Shown here: in pieces, positions 43,600 through 52,800 of the stretch
How positions within the stretch are numbered: the stretch's first letter is position 1
How the letters are laid out: the number at the start of each line of letters is the position of its first letter
Translations under genes and position numbers: made by a program
From: Cronobacter muytjensii ATCC 51329
GTDB lineage: Bacteria; Pseudomonadota; Gammaproteobacteria; Enterobacterales; Enterobacteriaceae
DNA length: 64,000 bases
NCBI RefSeq assembly: GCF_001277195.1
Contig: NZ_CP012268.1
Span: forward strand, 3,038,001-3,102,000
Direction of reading: 5' to 3'
The notes under the pieces: model-generated
Database searches by the model: none
What the model saw: the letters and a program-made list of their open reading frames with translations, nothing else
Told to the model about the DNA's origin: nothing

Positions 43600-44508
43600 A
43601 TGCAGATCAAAGTTCTCGGCTCGGCGGCCGGCGGCGGTTTCCCACAATGGAACTGCAACTGCGCCAACTGCCAGGGCGTGCGTAACGGCACAATGAAGAC
43701 GTCCGCCCGTACCCAGTCCTCCATCGCCGTCAGTGACGACGGGAAAAACTGGGTGTTGTGTAACGTCTCGCCCGATATTTGTCACCAGCTTCTCGCCTCA
43801 CCCGAATTGCATAATCCCGAGGTGCTGCGCGGCACCGCTATCGGCGCGATTATTCTCACCGACAGCCAGATCGATCACAGCGCGGGATTACTCAATTTAC
43901 GTGAAGGTTGCCCGCATCACGTCTGGTGTACGCCAGAAGTGCATGAGGATCTCTGTACCGGCTTTCCGGTCTTCCCGATGCTCTCTCACTGGAACGGCGG
44001 GCTGATTCATCACGCTATCGCGCCGCTGGCGCGCTTTCAGACGCGAGTCTGTCCGGGCGTGCATTTCACCGCCATTCCGCTGCTGAGCAACGCGCCGCCC
44101 TATTCGCCTTACCGCGACCGCCCGCTGCCGGGCCATAACGTCGCGCTGTTTATCGAAGAAGAAGGCGGCAAAAATCTGCTCTATGCGCCGGGCCTCGGCG
44201 AGCCGGACGACGCGATTATGCCGTGGCTTGAGCGCGCCGATGTGTTGCTGATTGACGGCACGCTGTGGCGCGACAATGAGCTTGCCGCCGCAGGCGTCGG
44301 CCATAACACCGGCAAAGCGATGGGCCACCTGGCGCTCTCAGAAGAACAGGGGCTCGCGGCGCTGCTGGCGCGCCTGCCCGCAGAGCGCAAAATTCTCATT
44401 CATATCAACAATACCAACCCGATCCTTAACGAGGAGTCCCCGGAGCGCCAGTCCCTGCACCAGCTGGGCATTGAGGTGAGCCACGACGGGATGGTTATCG
44501 CGCTATAA
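43600..44508 (+). CDS. pqqB: PQQ biosynthesis protein PqqB
   Basis: The 302-residue metallo-beta-lactamase-fold protein is a metal-dependent hydroxylase that oxidises the tyrosine of the released Glu-Tyr intermediate. It starts MQIKVLGSAAGGGFPQWNCN, carries the zinc-binding CNCANC, the DSQIDHSAGLLNLREG motif and the later GHNTGKAMGHL segment. All agree with PqqB in length and order. It is second in the pqqABCDEF operon. No strong ribosome-binding site is seen before its ATG, so coupling to the leader may matter. Confidence 0.95.
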   Translation: MQIKVLGSAAGGGFPQWNCNCANCQGVRNGTMKTSARTQSSIAVSDDGKNWVLCNVSPDICHQLLASPELHNPEVLRGTAIGAIILTDSQIDHSAGLLNLREGCPHHVWCTPEVHEDLCTGFPVFPMLSHWNGGLIHHAIAPLARFQTRVCPGVHFTAIPLLSNAPPYSPYRDRPLPGHNVALFIEEEGGKNLLYAPGLGEPDDAIMPWLERADVLLIDGTLWRDNELAAAGVGHNTGKAMGHLALSEEQGLAALLARLPAERKILIHINNTNPILNEESPERQSLHQLGIEVSHDGMVIAL

Positions 44509-44516
44509 GAGGCTTT

Positions 44517-45272
44517 ATGACCGAGCAACGACTGCTGACGCCCGACGAGTTCGAAGCGGCGCTGCGCGCAAAAGGCGCGTTCTATCATATTCACCACCCT
44601 TATCACATCGCCATGCATAACGGCGAGGCGACCCGCGAGCAGATCCAGGGCTGGGTGGCGAACCGGTTTTATTACCAGACCAGTATTCCCATCAAGGACG
44701 CCGCCATTATGGCGAACTGTCCGCACCCGGAAGTCCGCCGCCAGTGGGTGCAGCGCATTCTCGACCACGACGGCTATGACGGCAGCGAAGGCGGTATCGA
44801 AGCCTGGCTGCGTCTCGGCGAGGCGGTCGGGCTGTCGCGTGAGTCGCTGCTCTCGCAAGAGAGCGTGCTGCCCGGCGTGCGCTTCGCGGTGGATGCCTAT
44901 GTGAACTTCGCCCGCCGCGCCTGCTGGGAAGAAGCCGCGTGCAGTTCGCTCACTGAGCTGTTCGCCCCGCAGATCCACCAGGCGCGGCTCGACAGCTGGC
45001 CGCAGCACTACACCTGGATTGAAGCGGAAGGCTATGACTATTTCCGCAGCCGCTTAAGCCAGGCGCGCCGCGACGTGGAGCACGGGCTGTCGCTGGCGCT
45101 GGAGTACTGCAATACGCTGGAGCGCCAGCAGCGGATGCTGGAGATTTTACAGTTCAAGCTCGACATCCTCTGGAGCATGCTTGACGCCATGACGATGGCC
45201 TATGCGCTGGACAGAGCCCCTTATCACACCGTCACCCGCGAGCCGGTGTGGCACAAACGGAGACTGGTCTGA
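44517..45272 (+). CDS. pqqC: Pyrroloquinoline-quinone synthase PqqC
   Basis: The 251-residue cofactor-free oxidase catalyses the final ring closure and eight-electron oxidation to PQQ. It is all-helical with a haem-oxygenase-like fold. Conserved stretches are FYHIHHPYHIAMHNGEA, RFYYQTSIPIKDAAI, HDGYDGSEGGIEAWL and WEEAACSSLTELFAPQIHQ, containing the active-site histidines. Length is as in Klebsiella. GAGG precedes the ATG. The stop overlaps the pqqD start as TGATG. Confidence 0.96.
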   Translation: MTEQRLLTPDEFEAALRAKGAFYHIHHPYHIAMHNGEATREQIQGWVANRFYYQTSIPIKDAAIMANCPHPEVRRQWVQRILDHDGYDGSEGGIEAWLRLGEAVGLSRESLLSQESVLPGVRFAVDAYVNFARRACWEEAACSSLTELFAPQIHQARLDSWPQHYTWIEAEGYDYFRSRLSQARRDVEHGLSLALEYCNTLERQQRMLEILQFKLDILWSMLDAMTMAYALDRAPYHTVTREPVWHKRRLV

Positions 45273-45550
45273 TGCAGCCTGAACGCCATCATATACCGCA
45301 ATTTCGCCGCGGTTACCGCCTGCAATGGGAAGAGGCGCAGAACACACATGTGATCCTCTACCCGGAAGGCATGGCGAAACTCAACGAGAGCGCGGCGGCC
45401 ATTCTGCAACTGGTTGACGGCCAGCAGACGGCGGGCGCGATCATTGACACGCTGGAAGCGCGCTTCCCGGAAGCCGGTTCCCTGACCGACGACGTGCTGG
45501 GCTTTCTCGGCCTCGCGTATCAGCAAAAGTGGGTGATTTTCCGTGAGTGA
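45272..45550 (+). CDS. pqqD: PqqA-binding chaperone PqqD
   Basis: The 92-residue protein is the archetype of the RiPP recognition element, a small winged-helix fold that binds PqqA and presents it to PqqE. It shows PQFRRGYRLQWEEAQ, YPEGMAKLNESAAAILQLVDG and QKWVIF at the end. The ATG at 45272 overlaps the pqqC stop. A longer in-frame start at 45248 would overlap pqqC more and is not favoured. It overlaps pqqE by 8 bases. Confidence 0.95.
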   Translation: MQPERHHIPQFRRGYRLQWEEAQNTHVILYPEGMAKLNESAAAILQLVDGQQTAGAIIDTLEARFPEAGSLTDDVLGFLGLAYQQKWVIFRE

Positions 45551-46679
45551 CGCTAAACCGGTGAACCCGCCGCTGTGGCTGCTGGCGGAGCTGACCTATC
45601 GCTGCCCGCTGCAATGCCCCTATTGCTCAAACCCGCTCGACTTCGCCGCCCAGGAGAATGAGCTGACCACGGCGCAGTGGATCGACGTGTTTCGCCAGGC
45701 GCGCGCGATGGGCGCGGTGCAGCTCGGGTTTTCGGGCGGCGAGCCGCTGGTGCGTAAAGATCTGCCGGAGCTTATCGCCGCCGCGCGAGGCATGGGCTTT
45801 TACACCAACCTGATTACCTCCGGCATTGGGCTTACCGAGAAAAAGCTCCAGACCTTCGCCGACGCCGGGCTGGATCATATTCAGATTAGCTTCCAGGCGA
45901 GCGACGAGACGCTGAACGCGGCGCTGGCGGGCAACGAGAAAGCGTTTCACCAGAAGCTCGCGATGGCGAAAGCGGTGAAAGCGCTCGGCTACCCGATGGT
46001 GCTGAACTTTGTGCTGCATCGTCATAACATCGATCAGATTGACCGTATCATCGAGCTTTCCATCCAGCTTGACGCGGACGATGTGGAGCTTGCCACCTGC
46101 CAGTTCTACGGCTGGGCGCATCTCAACCGCGAAGGGCTGCTGCCAACCCGCGAGCAGATCGCCCGCGCCGAGGCGGTGGTGAAACAGTACCGCGAGAAGA
46201 TGGCCGACACCGGCAACCTCGCCAACCTGCTGTTTGTGACGCCGGATTATTACGAAGAGCGCCCGAAAGGCTGCATGGGCGGCTGGGGCGCGATTTTCCT
46301 CTCGGTGACGCCGGAAGGCACCGCGCTGCCGTGCCATAGCGCGCGCCAGCTGCCGGTCAAATTCCCGTCGGTGCTGGAGCAGTCGCTCTCACACATCTGG
46401 TATGAATCGTTCGGGTTTAACCGCTACCGCGGCAATGACTGGATGCCGGAGCCGTGCCGCTCCTGCCCGGAGAAAGAGCAGGATTTCGGCGGCTGCCGTT
46501 GCCAGGCGTTTATGCTGACCGGCGATGCGGCCAACGCCGACCCGGTGTGCAGCAAATCGCCGCACCACGGCACCATTCTCGCCGCGCGCGAGGCCGCGAA
46601 CCGCACGCAGATGGGCATCGGCGATCTGCGGTTTCGCAACCGCGCTAACTCGCAACTCATCTTTAAAACGCCGCAATGA
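45543..46679 (+). CDS. pqqE: Radical SAM PqqA peptide cyclase PqqE
   Basis: The 378-residue enzyme forms the carbon-carbon bond between the Glu and Tyr of PqqA. The radical SAM cluster motif CPLQCPYC lies at residues 19-26 within LTYRCPLQCPYCSNP. A SPASM domain follows at the C-terminus with clustered cysteines in CRSCPEKEQDFGGCRC. It starts with GTG at 45543 inside the end of pqqD and overlaps pqqF by the four bases ATGA, so the genes are translationally coupled. Confidence 0.96.
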   Translation: MSDAKPVNPPLWLLAELTYRCPLQCPYCSNPLDFAAQENELTTAQWIDVFRQARAMGAVQLGFSGGEPLVRKDLPELIAAARGMGFYTNLITSGIGLTEKKLQTFADAGLDHIQISFQASDETLNAALAGNEKAFHQKLAMAKAVKALGYPMVLNFVLHRHNIDQIDRIIELSIQLDADDVELATCQFYGWAHLNREGLLPTREQIARAEAVVKQYREKMADTGNLANLLFVTPDYYEERPKGCMGGWGAIFLSVTPEGTALPCHSARQLPVKFPSVLEQSLSHIWYESFGFNRYRGNDWMPEPCRSCPEKEQDFGGCRCQAFMLTGDAANADPVCSKSPHHGTILAAREAANRTQMGIGDLRFRNRANSQLIFKTPQ

Positions 46680-48823
46680 CGCGCACGCTTCGGCTTGAGA
46701 GCGGCGTGACGCTCACGCTTATCCACCAGCCGCACGCCGCGCAGGCGGCGGCCCTGTGGCGCGTGAACGCCGGTAGCCTGCACGAGCCGGACGCGTGGCC
46801 GGGGCTCGCGCACCTGCTGGAGCATATGCTGTTTCGCGAAAGCGAGGGCTACCCGGACGACGAGCGGCTGATGCGCTGGGTGCCGGGCCAGGGCGGGCGG
46901 CTTAACGCCTCCACCCGGTTGTGCCAGACCGCGTTTTTCTTTGAAGTGCCTGCGCAGGCGCTTAAGCCTGGGCTTTCGCGCCTGACCGATATGCTGGTCG
47001 CCCCGCGCTTTACGCCAGAGCCGCTGATGCAGGAGACGCAGGTGATTGACGCCGAGTATCGGCTGCTGACGCAGGACGCCGCGACCCGGCGTGAGGCGGC
47101 GATACTGGCAACAATGGCGGGCGATGCGCGGCTGACGCGGTTGCGCATCGGCCATCAGGCGGCGTTTGGTGACGACGCCGCGCGACTACGCGCGGCGCTG
47201 ACTGCGTTTCATCAGCAGCACTATCACGCCGCGAACCTGCACCTCTGGCTCTGCGGTCCGCAGCCGCTTAATGAACTCGACGCGCTGGCCCGCGAGGCCG
47301 CCGCCCGCATCACGCCGGGCGTGGCGCAGCCGCTTACCGTTAAGGCGCATTCAGGCCAGGAGTGCGCGCTGGCGCAGCCGGGGATTACGCAACTGGCGTT
47401 GAGTTTTTTGCTGCCCGTCGCCGTGCGCCCTGCCCTGCGCCTGCTTGCGCACACGCTTCGCAGTGAAGCGCCCGGCGGCCTGATGGCCGCCCTGCGCGAA
47501 CAGACGCTCGCCGACGACGCCGCGCTTGAGGCCGACGCGCTGGATGACGCCACGCTCTGGCTGCGCGTGACCTTCACGCTCGCTGGCGAGGCGGTGGATC
47601 CGGCCTGCGTGGACGCGCTGTTCCACCGCTGGCTGGCGGCCCTCGCCGCGCTGCCGGAAGGGGCGCTGACGCCCCTGCTGCGCCTCGCCTGCGAGGATTT
47701 CAACGCGTTATCGCCCATGGACGCCCTGCGCGCGCATGCGTTTGGTCAGCCGCCGGTGGAAGCCCGCGCATGGCGCCCGCTGCTGGCCGCGCTCATGGCG
47801 CAGCGCCCGACGCGGCTGTGGCTCGCCCCGGAAGTCAACGGCGCGCCGGTCGCGACGCAGGGGCTGACGCTCACGCTCGGCGATTTTCCGGCGACGCCGG
47901 ACAGGACACCGCCGGATATTCCCTTTTCCCCCGCGCCGGTCTTTCCGCCCGCGCTTGCCGTGGCGCTGCCAGGCGACTGCGCGCCGCTCGTGTGGCAACC
48001 CGGCGCTGAACGCATCGCCCTGACGCTTGCGCCCGCGCCGGGCACCGTCGTCAGCGAGCGTCGCGGCATGGAGCTGCTCTCACGCCTGCGCCCGCTGTGC
48101 GACCGGGCGCGCCTTGAGGGCGGCGCGCTGCATGTGGGGCCTGTGAACGGAGACTGGCGCATCACGCTGTCCGGCGACGAAGCGCTGATCATGGTGCTAC
48201 TCACGGAGATGATGACGTACCTGTGGGAGCCGGATGATCGCTACCGCGCCGAAGCGGAAAGACTGGCTCAGCGGGCGCAGGCAGAGGAAAACCAGGCTAT
48301 CGCAGTGCGCCGCCTGCTGGCGCAGCTTCCCCGCGAGCTGCTGATGACCACGCGCGTACCGGGCGCGCAGGCGTGGCAGGCTACGCTTGACGGCGGCGGC
48401 CCGCTGCTGCGCGACGCGCTCGCGCGCCGCTTAAGCGACTTCCCCTTCCCGCTCGTCACCCCACAGCCGCCGCGCCCGCTGCCCGCCCCGCGCCGTTTTA
48501 CCCTGCCCGCAAACGGCACCGACAGCGCGTTGCTGTTATTCATCCCGCTGGCGCCTGCGCAGCGCAAAGCCGCCGCCGCGCTCCAGGCGCCGTTCTTCCA
48601 GCATATGCGGGTGGAGCGAAACATCGGTTACGTGGCGCAGTGCCAGTGGCACGCCTGCGCGGGCTATGAAGGGTTACTGGCGCTGTTACAGTCACCGCAC
48701 CTTGCGCCCGATGCGCTGTTGTATGAGACCGCCGCGTTTTTTGAACGCCAGGATGAGGCGTGGCGCGATGTGATGTCGCAGGCCTGGGTGGGAAGTGTGG
48801 CGGGAGAAGGTGCGAAGCGATAG
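46676..48823 (+). CDS. pqqF: M16-family protease PqqF
   Basis: The 715-residue protein is an inverzincin (M16) peptidase thought to cut modified PqqA and release the cross-linked Glu-Tyr. The inverted zinc motif HLLEHMLF (residues about 44-51) is intact, followed by an acidic downstream stretch with QVIDAEYRLL. The middle is less conserved and Ala/Leu/Arg-rich, and the C-terminal half is a non-catalytic M16 lobe. It is somewhat shorter than the 761 residues I recall for Klebsiella PqqF, and the same frame is open for 57 codons after its TAG stop. Confidence 0.92.
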   Translation: MTRTLRLESGVTLTLIHQPHAAQAAALWRVNAGSLHEPDAWPGLAHLLEHMLFRESEGYPDDERLMRWVPGQGGRLNASTRLCQTAFFFEVPAQALKPGLSRLTDMLVAPRFTPEPLMQETQVIDAEYRLLTQDAATRREAAILATMAGDARLTRLRIGHQAAFGDDAARLRAALTAFHQQHYHAANLHLWLCGPQPLNELDALAREAAARITPGVAQPLTVKAHSGQECALAQPGITQLALSFLLPVAVRPALRLLAHTLRSEAPGGLMAALREQTLADDAALEADALDDATLWLRVTFTLAGEAVDPACVDALFHRWLAALAALPEGALTPLLRLACEDFNALSPMDALRAHAFGQPPVEARAWRPLLAALMAQRPTRLWLAPEVNGAPVATQGLTLTLGDFPATPDRTPPDIPFSPAPVFPPALAVALPGDCAPLVWQPGAERIALTLAPAPGTVVSERRGMELLSRLRPLCDRARLEGGALHVGPVNGDWRITLSGDEALIMVLLTEMMTYLWEPDDRYRAEAERLAQRAQAEENQAIAVRRLLAQLPRELLMTTRVPGAQAWQATLDGGGPLLRDALARRLSDFPFPLVTPQPPRPLPAPRRFTLPANGTDSALLLFIPLAPAQRKAAAALQAPFFQHMRVERNIGYVAQCQWHACAGYEGLLALLQSPHLAPDALLYETAAFFERQDEAWRDVMSQAWVGSVAGEGAKR

Positions 48824-48997
48824 ATCGCCGCCGTCGCCAGCGATGCGCATGCGGCATGCAATAACGTCTATATCGCGTTTGGCAAAAAACAGGATCACAT
48901 CGTGATTGATTGCATGGTCAAAGAAGGGAATGCCTGGAAAGTGCAGTCGGTGGCGAATGTGGCGTTTTCGCGTAATCTCCCCCGCCAGGAGCCATGA
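48824..48997 (+). pseudogene. C-terminal gene remnant after pqqF
   Basis: The 57-codon stretch translates to a peptide containing NNVYIAFGKKQDHIVIDCM and GNAWKVQSVANVAFSRN, ending at 48995-48997. It has no start codon or ribosome-binding site and no similarity to M16 proteases that I can see. It looks like the tail of a small beta-rich secreted protein cut off when the pqq block was placed here. It is in frame with pqqF, separated by the TAG stop; that may be chance. Confidence 0.4.
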
Positions 48998-49021
48998 TAA
49001 ACCGCCTCCGCAGAGGCGGTT
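48998..49021. terminator. Hairpin between the pqq block and the DppA-like gene
   Basis: AAACCGCCTC, loop CGCA and GAGGCGGTTT form a long perfect stem between convergent transcripts. It carries its own A- and T-ends but only a short T-run. Confidence 0.65.
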
Positions 49022-49028
49022 TCCCGCC

Positions 49029-50624
49029 TTATTTTTTAAGATCCACCTGATAAAAAATGTGTTTGCCGAACGGATCGACTTCATAACCGGTGACGTTTTT
49101 GCGTACCGGCTCGAAGATCGTCGAGTGAGCGATCATGACGGCGGGCATTTGATCGTGCATGATCTGCTGCGCCTCAAGATAGAGCGCTTCACGCGTCGGA
49201 CGATCGCTGGTGGCTTTCGCCTCGCTGATGAGCTTATCGAACGGCGCATAGCACCACTTCGCGGAGTTCGAGCCGCCGTTGGCGGACTGGCAGGTAAAGA
49301 GCGGGCCGAAGAAGTTATCCGGATCGCCGGTCGCGGTCGTCCAGCCCATCAGCGCCGCCTGGTGTTCGCCGCCTTTCACGCGTTTTAAATATTCGCCCCA
49401 CTCATAGGTGACGATATGCGCCTTCACGCCGATTTTTGCCCAGTCCGCCTGGATCATCTCCGCCATGCGTTTGGCGTTCGGGTTATAGGGCCGCTGCACG
49501 GGCATCGCCCAGAGATCGATAGTAAAGCCCTCCGGCATGCCCGCGTCTTTCAGCAGCGCTTTGGCCTGCTCCGGCGCGTAGTCATAGTCTTTTAAATCTT
49601 TATCTGCGCTCCAGACGCCCGGCGGCAACAGGTTTTTCGCGGCGGTGCCGGTGCCCTGGAACACCGCGTCGATAATCGCAGGCTTGTTGATGGCCATCGC
49701 CAGCGCCTGGCGCACTTTGACGTTATCCAGCGGCGGTTTTTGGGTGTTGAACGCGAGGAAGCCCGTGTTCAGCCCCGATTTGCTCATCAGCGTGAGATCC
49801 GGGTTTTCCTTCATGCGCGGCAGATCCGCCGGGTTGGGGAACGGCATCACCTGGCACTCGTTTTTCTCAAGCTTGGCGTAGCGCACCGAGGCGTCCGGGG
49901 TGATGCTGAACACCAGCCGGTCGAGCTTCGCTTTGCCCTGCCAGTACTGGTCAAACGCCGTAAACAGGATGCGCGAATCTTTCTGATATTGCGCGAGCTT
50001 AAACGGCCCGGTGCCGATGGGGTTCATATCCACGCGCTCCGGCGTGCCGGCTTTGAGCATCGCGTCGGCATATTCCGCCGACAGGATAGATGCGAAATAC
50101 CAGCCGAGATCGGCCACGAACGGCGCTTCCGGGTGGGCGAGCATAAAGCGCACCGTGTGGTCATCCACTTTATCGATAGCCGTGATGAGCTTGCCGAACT
50201 CCAGGCTTTCAAAGTTGGAGTAGTTACCGTTCGAGACGTTGTGGTACGGGTGTTTCGGGTCCTTCTGGCGCATAAACGAGAAGATGACGTCGTCGGCGTT
50301 GAAATCGCGTGTTGGTTTGAAATATTTGTTGCTCTGGAATTTCACGCCCTTACGCAGATGGAAGGTGTACGTTTTGCCGTCGTCGCTCACCTCCCACCGC
50401 TCCGCGAGGCTCGGCACGAGTTCGGTGGTGCCGGTTTTAAAATCCACCAGACGGTTATAAACCGGCACGGCGCTGGCATCGACGCTGGTGCCGGAGGTAT
50501 ACAACTGCGGGTTGAAGTTCTCCGGCGAGCCCTCAGAGCAATAGACCAGCGTACTCGCGCCTGCCGCGGCGCTGGTGGTGAGGGCGGCGAGCGCCAGCGC
50601 ATGGATCGTGTGCTTGCTAATCAT
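49029..50624 (-). CDS. DppA-like periplasmic dipeptide-binding protein
   Basis: The 531-residue protein is a family-5 extracellular solute-binding protein close to E. coli DppA. Shared features are TLVYCSEGSPENFNPQ at the mature N-terminus, LVFSITPDASVRYAKLEKNE, IDLWAMPVQRPYNPNAKRM and AEMIQADWAKIGV. A signal peptide covers about the first 22 residues. The ATG at 50624 follows AAGGA. No permease or ATPase genes are beside it, so it probably feeds the dpp transporter encoded elsewhere. It is divergent from pepT, with which it forms a peptide-use pair. Confidence 0.9.
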   Translation of the reverse strand: MISKHTIHALALAALTTSAAAGASTLVYCSEGSPENFNPQLYTSGTSVDASAVPVYNRLVDFKTGTTELVPSLAERWEVSDDGKTYTFHLRKGVKFQSNKYFKPTRDFNADDVIFSFMRQKDPKHPYHNVSNGNYSNFESLEFGKLITAIDKVDDHTVRFMLAHPEAPFVADLGWYFASILSAEYADAMLKAGTPERVDMNPIGTGPFKLAQYQKDSRILFTAFDQYWQGKAKLDRLVFSITPDASVRYAKLEKNECQVMPFPNPADLPRMKENPDLTLMSKSGLNTGFLAFNTQKPPLDNVKVRQALAMAINKPAIIDAVFQGTGTAAKNLLPPGVWSADKDLKDYDYAPEQAKALLKDAGMPEGFTIDLWAMPVQRPYNPNAKRMAEMIQADWAKIGVKAHIVTYEWGEYLKRVKGGEHQAALMGWTTATGDPDNFFGPLFTCQSANGGSNSAKWCYAPFDKLISEAKATSDRPTREALYLEAQQIMHDQMPAVMIAHSTIFEPVRKNVTGYEVDPFGKHIFYQVDLKK

Positions 50625-50741
50625 CGTAATTCCTTTATGTTTTTTATTTCGTGCCAAAGGATTCTGATTCTTCGTCACTTCATCAATAACATTAAAACCA
50701 CAACGCAAACACCTGATAACACAAATAAAGAAGGATCCACC

Positions 50742-51971
50742 ATGCCATCACCGCTCGGCAGTCAATTAACCCGCCGCTTTTTTCGCTACCTGGCAATCAC
50801 CAGCCAGAGTGATGCATCCGCCACCACCCTGCCCAGCACGCCGGGCCAGCATGAGATGGCCCGCGCCCTGGCCGATGAGCTGCAAACGCTGGGCCTGGAG
50901 CAGATTATTATTGATGAACACGCGACCGTCACCGCCGTGAAAAAGGGCACAGTGCCGGGCGCGCCGCGCATCGGTTTTATCACCCATACCGACACCGTGG
51001 ACGTCGGACTGTCGCCGGAGATTCATCCACAAATCCTCACGTTTACCGGTGAAGATCTCTGCCTGAACGCGAAAGAAGATATCTGGCTGCGGGTGAACGA
51101 GCGCCCGGAAATTAAAGCCTACCCGAACGAAGAGATTATTTTCAGCGACGGCACCAGCGTGCTCGGCGCGGACAACAAAGCGGCGGTGACGGTGGTGATG
51201 ACGCTGCTGGAGAACCTGACGCCGGAGATGCGCCACGGCGATATTGTGGTGGCGTTTGTGCCGGATGAAGAGATTGGCCTGCGCGGCGCGAAGGCGCTGG
51301 ATCTCGCGCGCTTTGACGTGGATTTCGCCTATACCATCGACTGCTGCGAGCTGGGCGAAGTGGTGTATGAGAACTTCAACGCGGCGCAGGCGGAGATCCG
51401 CTTTACCGGCGTGACGGCGCACCCGATGGCCTCAAAAGGCGTGCTGGTGAACCCGCTGCTGATGGCGACCGATTTTATCAGCCGCTTCGACCGCCAGGAG
51501 ACGCCGGAGCACACCGCCGGGCGCGAAGGCTATGTGTGGTTTAACGGCATGCAGGCGAGCCAGAACAGCGCGACGCTGAACGCCAGCATCCGTGATTTCG
51601 ACCTCAGTGCCTTTGAGCGCCGCAAACAGCAGCTGCATGACGTGGCGCAGAACATCGCCGCCGCGCACCCGACCGCGAAAGTGGACATCACCATCAGCGA
51701 CGTTTACAGCAATATCAGCAACGCGATTGGCGATGACCGCCGCCCGATTGACCTGATTTACCAGGCGCTGGAGGCGCTCGATATTAAACCGAAAACCATT
51801 CCGATGCGCGGCGGCACCGACGGCGCGGCGCTCTCCGCGAAAGGCCTGTTAACGCCGAACTTCTTTACCGGCGCGCATAACTTCCATTCGCGCTTTGAGT
51901 TTCTGCCGGTGAAATCGTTTGAGGCGTCTTATAACGTGGCGCTGAAGATCTGTTTGCTGGCGGTGGAGTGA
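50742..51971 (+). CDS. pepT: Peptidase T (tripeptide aminopeptidase)
   Basis: The 409-residue M20 metallopeptidase removes N-terminal residues from tripeptides. Zinc-ligand motifs are present: FITHTDTVD, LGADNKAAV, VPDEEIG with the catalytic glutamate, TIDCCELG, and GAHNFHSRFE near the end. The length matches E. coli PepT (408). The ATG at 50742 follows AAGAAGGA. The same frame is open far upstream through the divergent gene, but only this start has support. It is followed by its own terminator. Confidence 0.94.
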   Translation: MPSPLGSQLTRRFFRYLAITSQSDASATTLPSTPGQHEMARALADELQTLGLEQIIIDEHATVTAVKKGTVPGAPRIGFITHTDTVDVGLSPEIHPQILTFTGEDLCLNAKEDIWLRVNERPEIKAYPNEEIIFSDGTSVLGADNKAAVTVVMTLLENLTPEMRHGDIVVAFVPDEEIGLRGAKALDLARFDVDFAYTIDCCELGEVVYENFNAAQAEIRFTGVTAHPMASKGVLVNPLLMATDFISRFDRQETPEHTAGREGYVWFNGMQASQNSATLNASIRDFDLSAFERRKQQLHDVAQNIAAAHPTAKVDITISDVYSNISNAIGDDRRPIDLIYQALEALDIKPKTIPMRGGTDGAALSAKGLLTPNFFTGAHNFHSRFEFLPVKSFEASYNVALKICLLAVE

Positions 51972-52308
51972 AGATATTAAAGGCCGGGAGACCGGCTTTT
52001 TTATTAGGGTAGCGACTTAATATAAATGCCGGTTGCTTAATAAACAGATGAAAAACATAGTTTCCTGTTAGGTGTTCATATTACATGAGTCACTAATAAT
52101 AGTGTCATCATGAAGAAAGTATTTAAACCAATTACTTAATCGGCGTGAAGAGCCAATCCATAAGCCAGGCAATAATGCAATAACCATTTGTGCTGACAAA
52201 TATAATTCGCAATGCGCTTGATGTCGATCATCAATATCCTGTAGTAGCATTTTCTTTGATAATCGCCTGTGCGAAATAAAGACGAAAACGTACAGAGGGA
52301 TATTGGAA
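51972..52308. other. AT-rich intergenic region before hcp
   Basis: Apart from the pepT terminator, this 337-base stretch shows no gene. Base composition falls clearly relative to pepT and marks the left edge of the accessory segment. I found no tRNA fragment or direct repeat in it by eye. Confidence 0.4.
51981..52003 (+). terminator. Rho-independent terminator of pepT
   Basis: GCCGG, loop GAGA and CCGGC are followed by six T, starting 10 bases after the stop codon. Confidence 0.9.
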
Positions 52309-52800
52309 ATGGCGATACCTGTATACTTATGGCTTGAAGATGATAATGGTACATATGTTAAAGGGTCTGTTGATATTGCTGGCCGTGAAGGTTCAATTGA
52401 AGTGCTGGAACATATGCATTCTGTCGAACTTCCTGTTGATCCTCGTACGGGTAAAATAACAGGTAAACGACTGCATAGCGGCTATGCCTTTATGAAAGAG
52501 ATTGATAGTTCAACGCCTTATCTCTACAGCTCACTCTCTACAGGAAGAATGTTGAAAAAAGCCACATTTAGATTTTACAGGATTAATGATAATGGAATGG
52601 AGGAAGAGTATTTCAGAGTAACTCTGGAAAATGCTCGCGTGCTCGAAGTGGAGCCTTTGTTACTGGACGTGAAAAATGATAAATGGGCAAAACACAACCA
52701 TCTTGAATATATAGATATGGGATATGAAAAAATAACCTGGAATTACCTGGATGGCAATATCATTCACACTGACACATGGAAAGAAAGGAGCGCTATATGA
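52309..52800 (+). CDS. hcp: Hcp-family type VI secretion tube protein (orphan)
   Basis: The 163-residue product has the Hcp profile: AIPVYLWLEDDNGTYVKGSV at the start, EGSIEVLEHMHSVELPVD, GKRLHSGYAFMKEIDSSTPYL and HLEYIDMGYEKITWNYLDG. Hcp hexamers stack into the tube fired by the type VI secretion system and can carry effectors in the ring. The ATG follows AGAGGGA. No T6SS sheath, baseplate or VgrG genes are nearby, so it is an auxiliary Hcp working with a system elsewhere. It overlaps the effector gene by ATGA. Confidence 0.88.
   Translation: MAIPVYLWLEDDNGTYVKGSVDIAGREGSIEVLEHMHSVELPVDPRTGKITGKRLHSGYAFMKEIDSSTPYLYSSLSTGRMLKKATFRFYRINDNGMEEEYFRVTLENARVLEVEPLLLDVKNDKWAKHNHLEYIDMGYEKITWNYLDGNIIHTDTWKERSAI

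Noticed and set aside
49740..50741. A long in-frame extension upstream of pepT
   Set aside because: It overlaps the divergent DppA-like gene and has no family similarity. The ATG at 50742 has a good ribosome-binding site and gives the normal PepT length.
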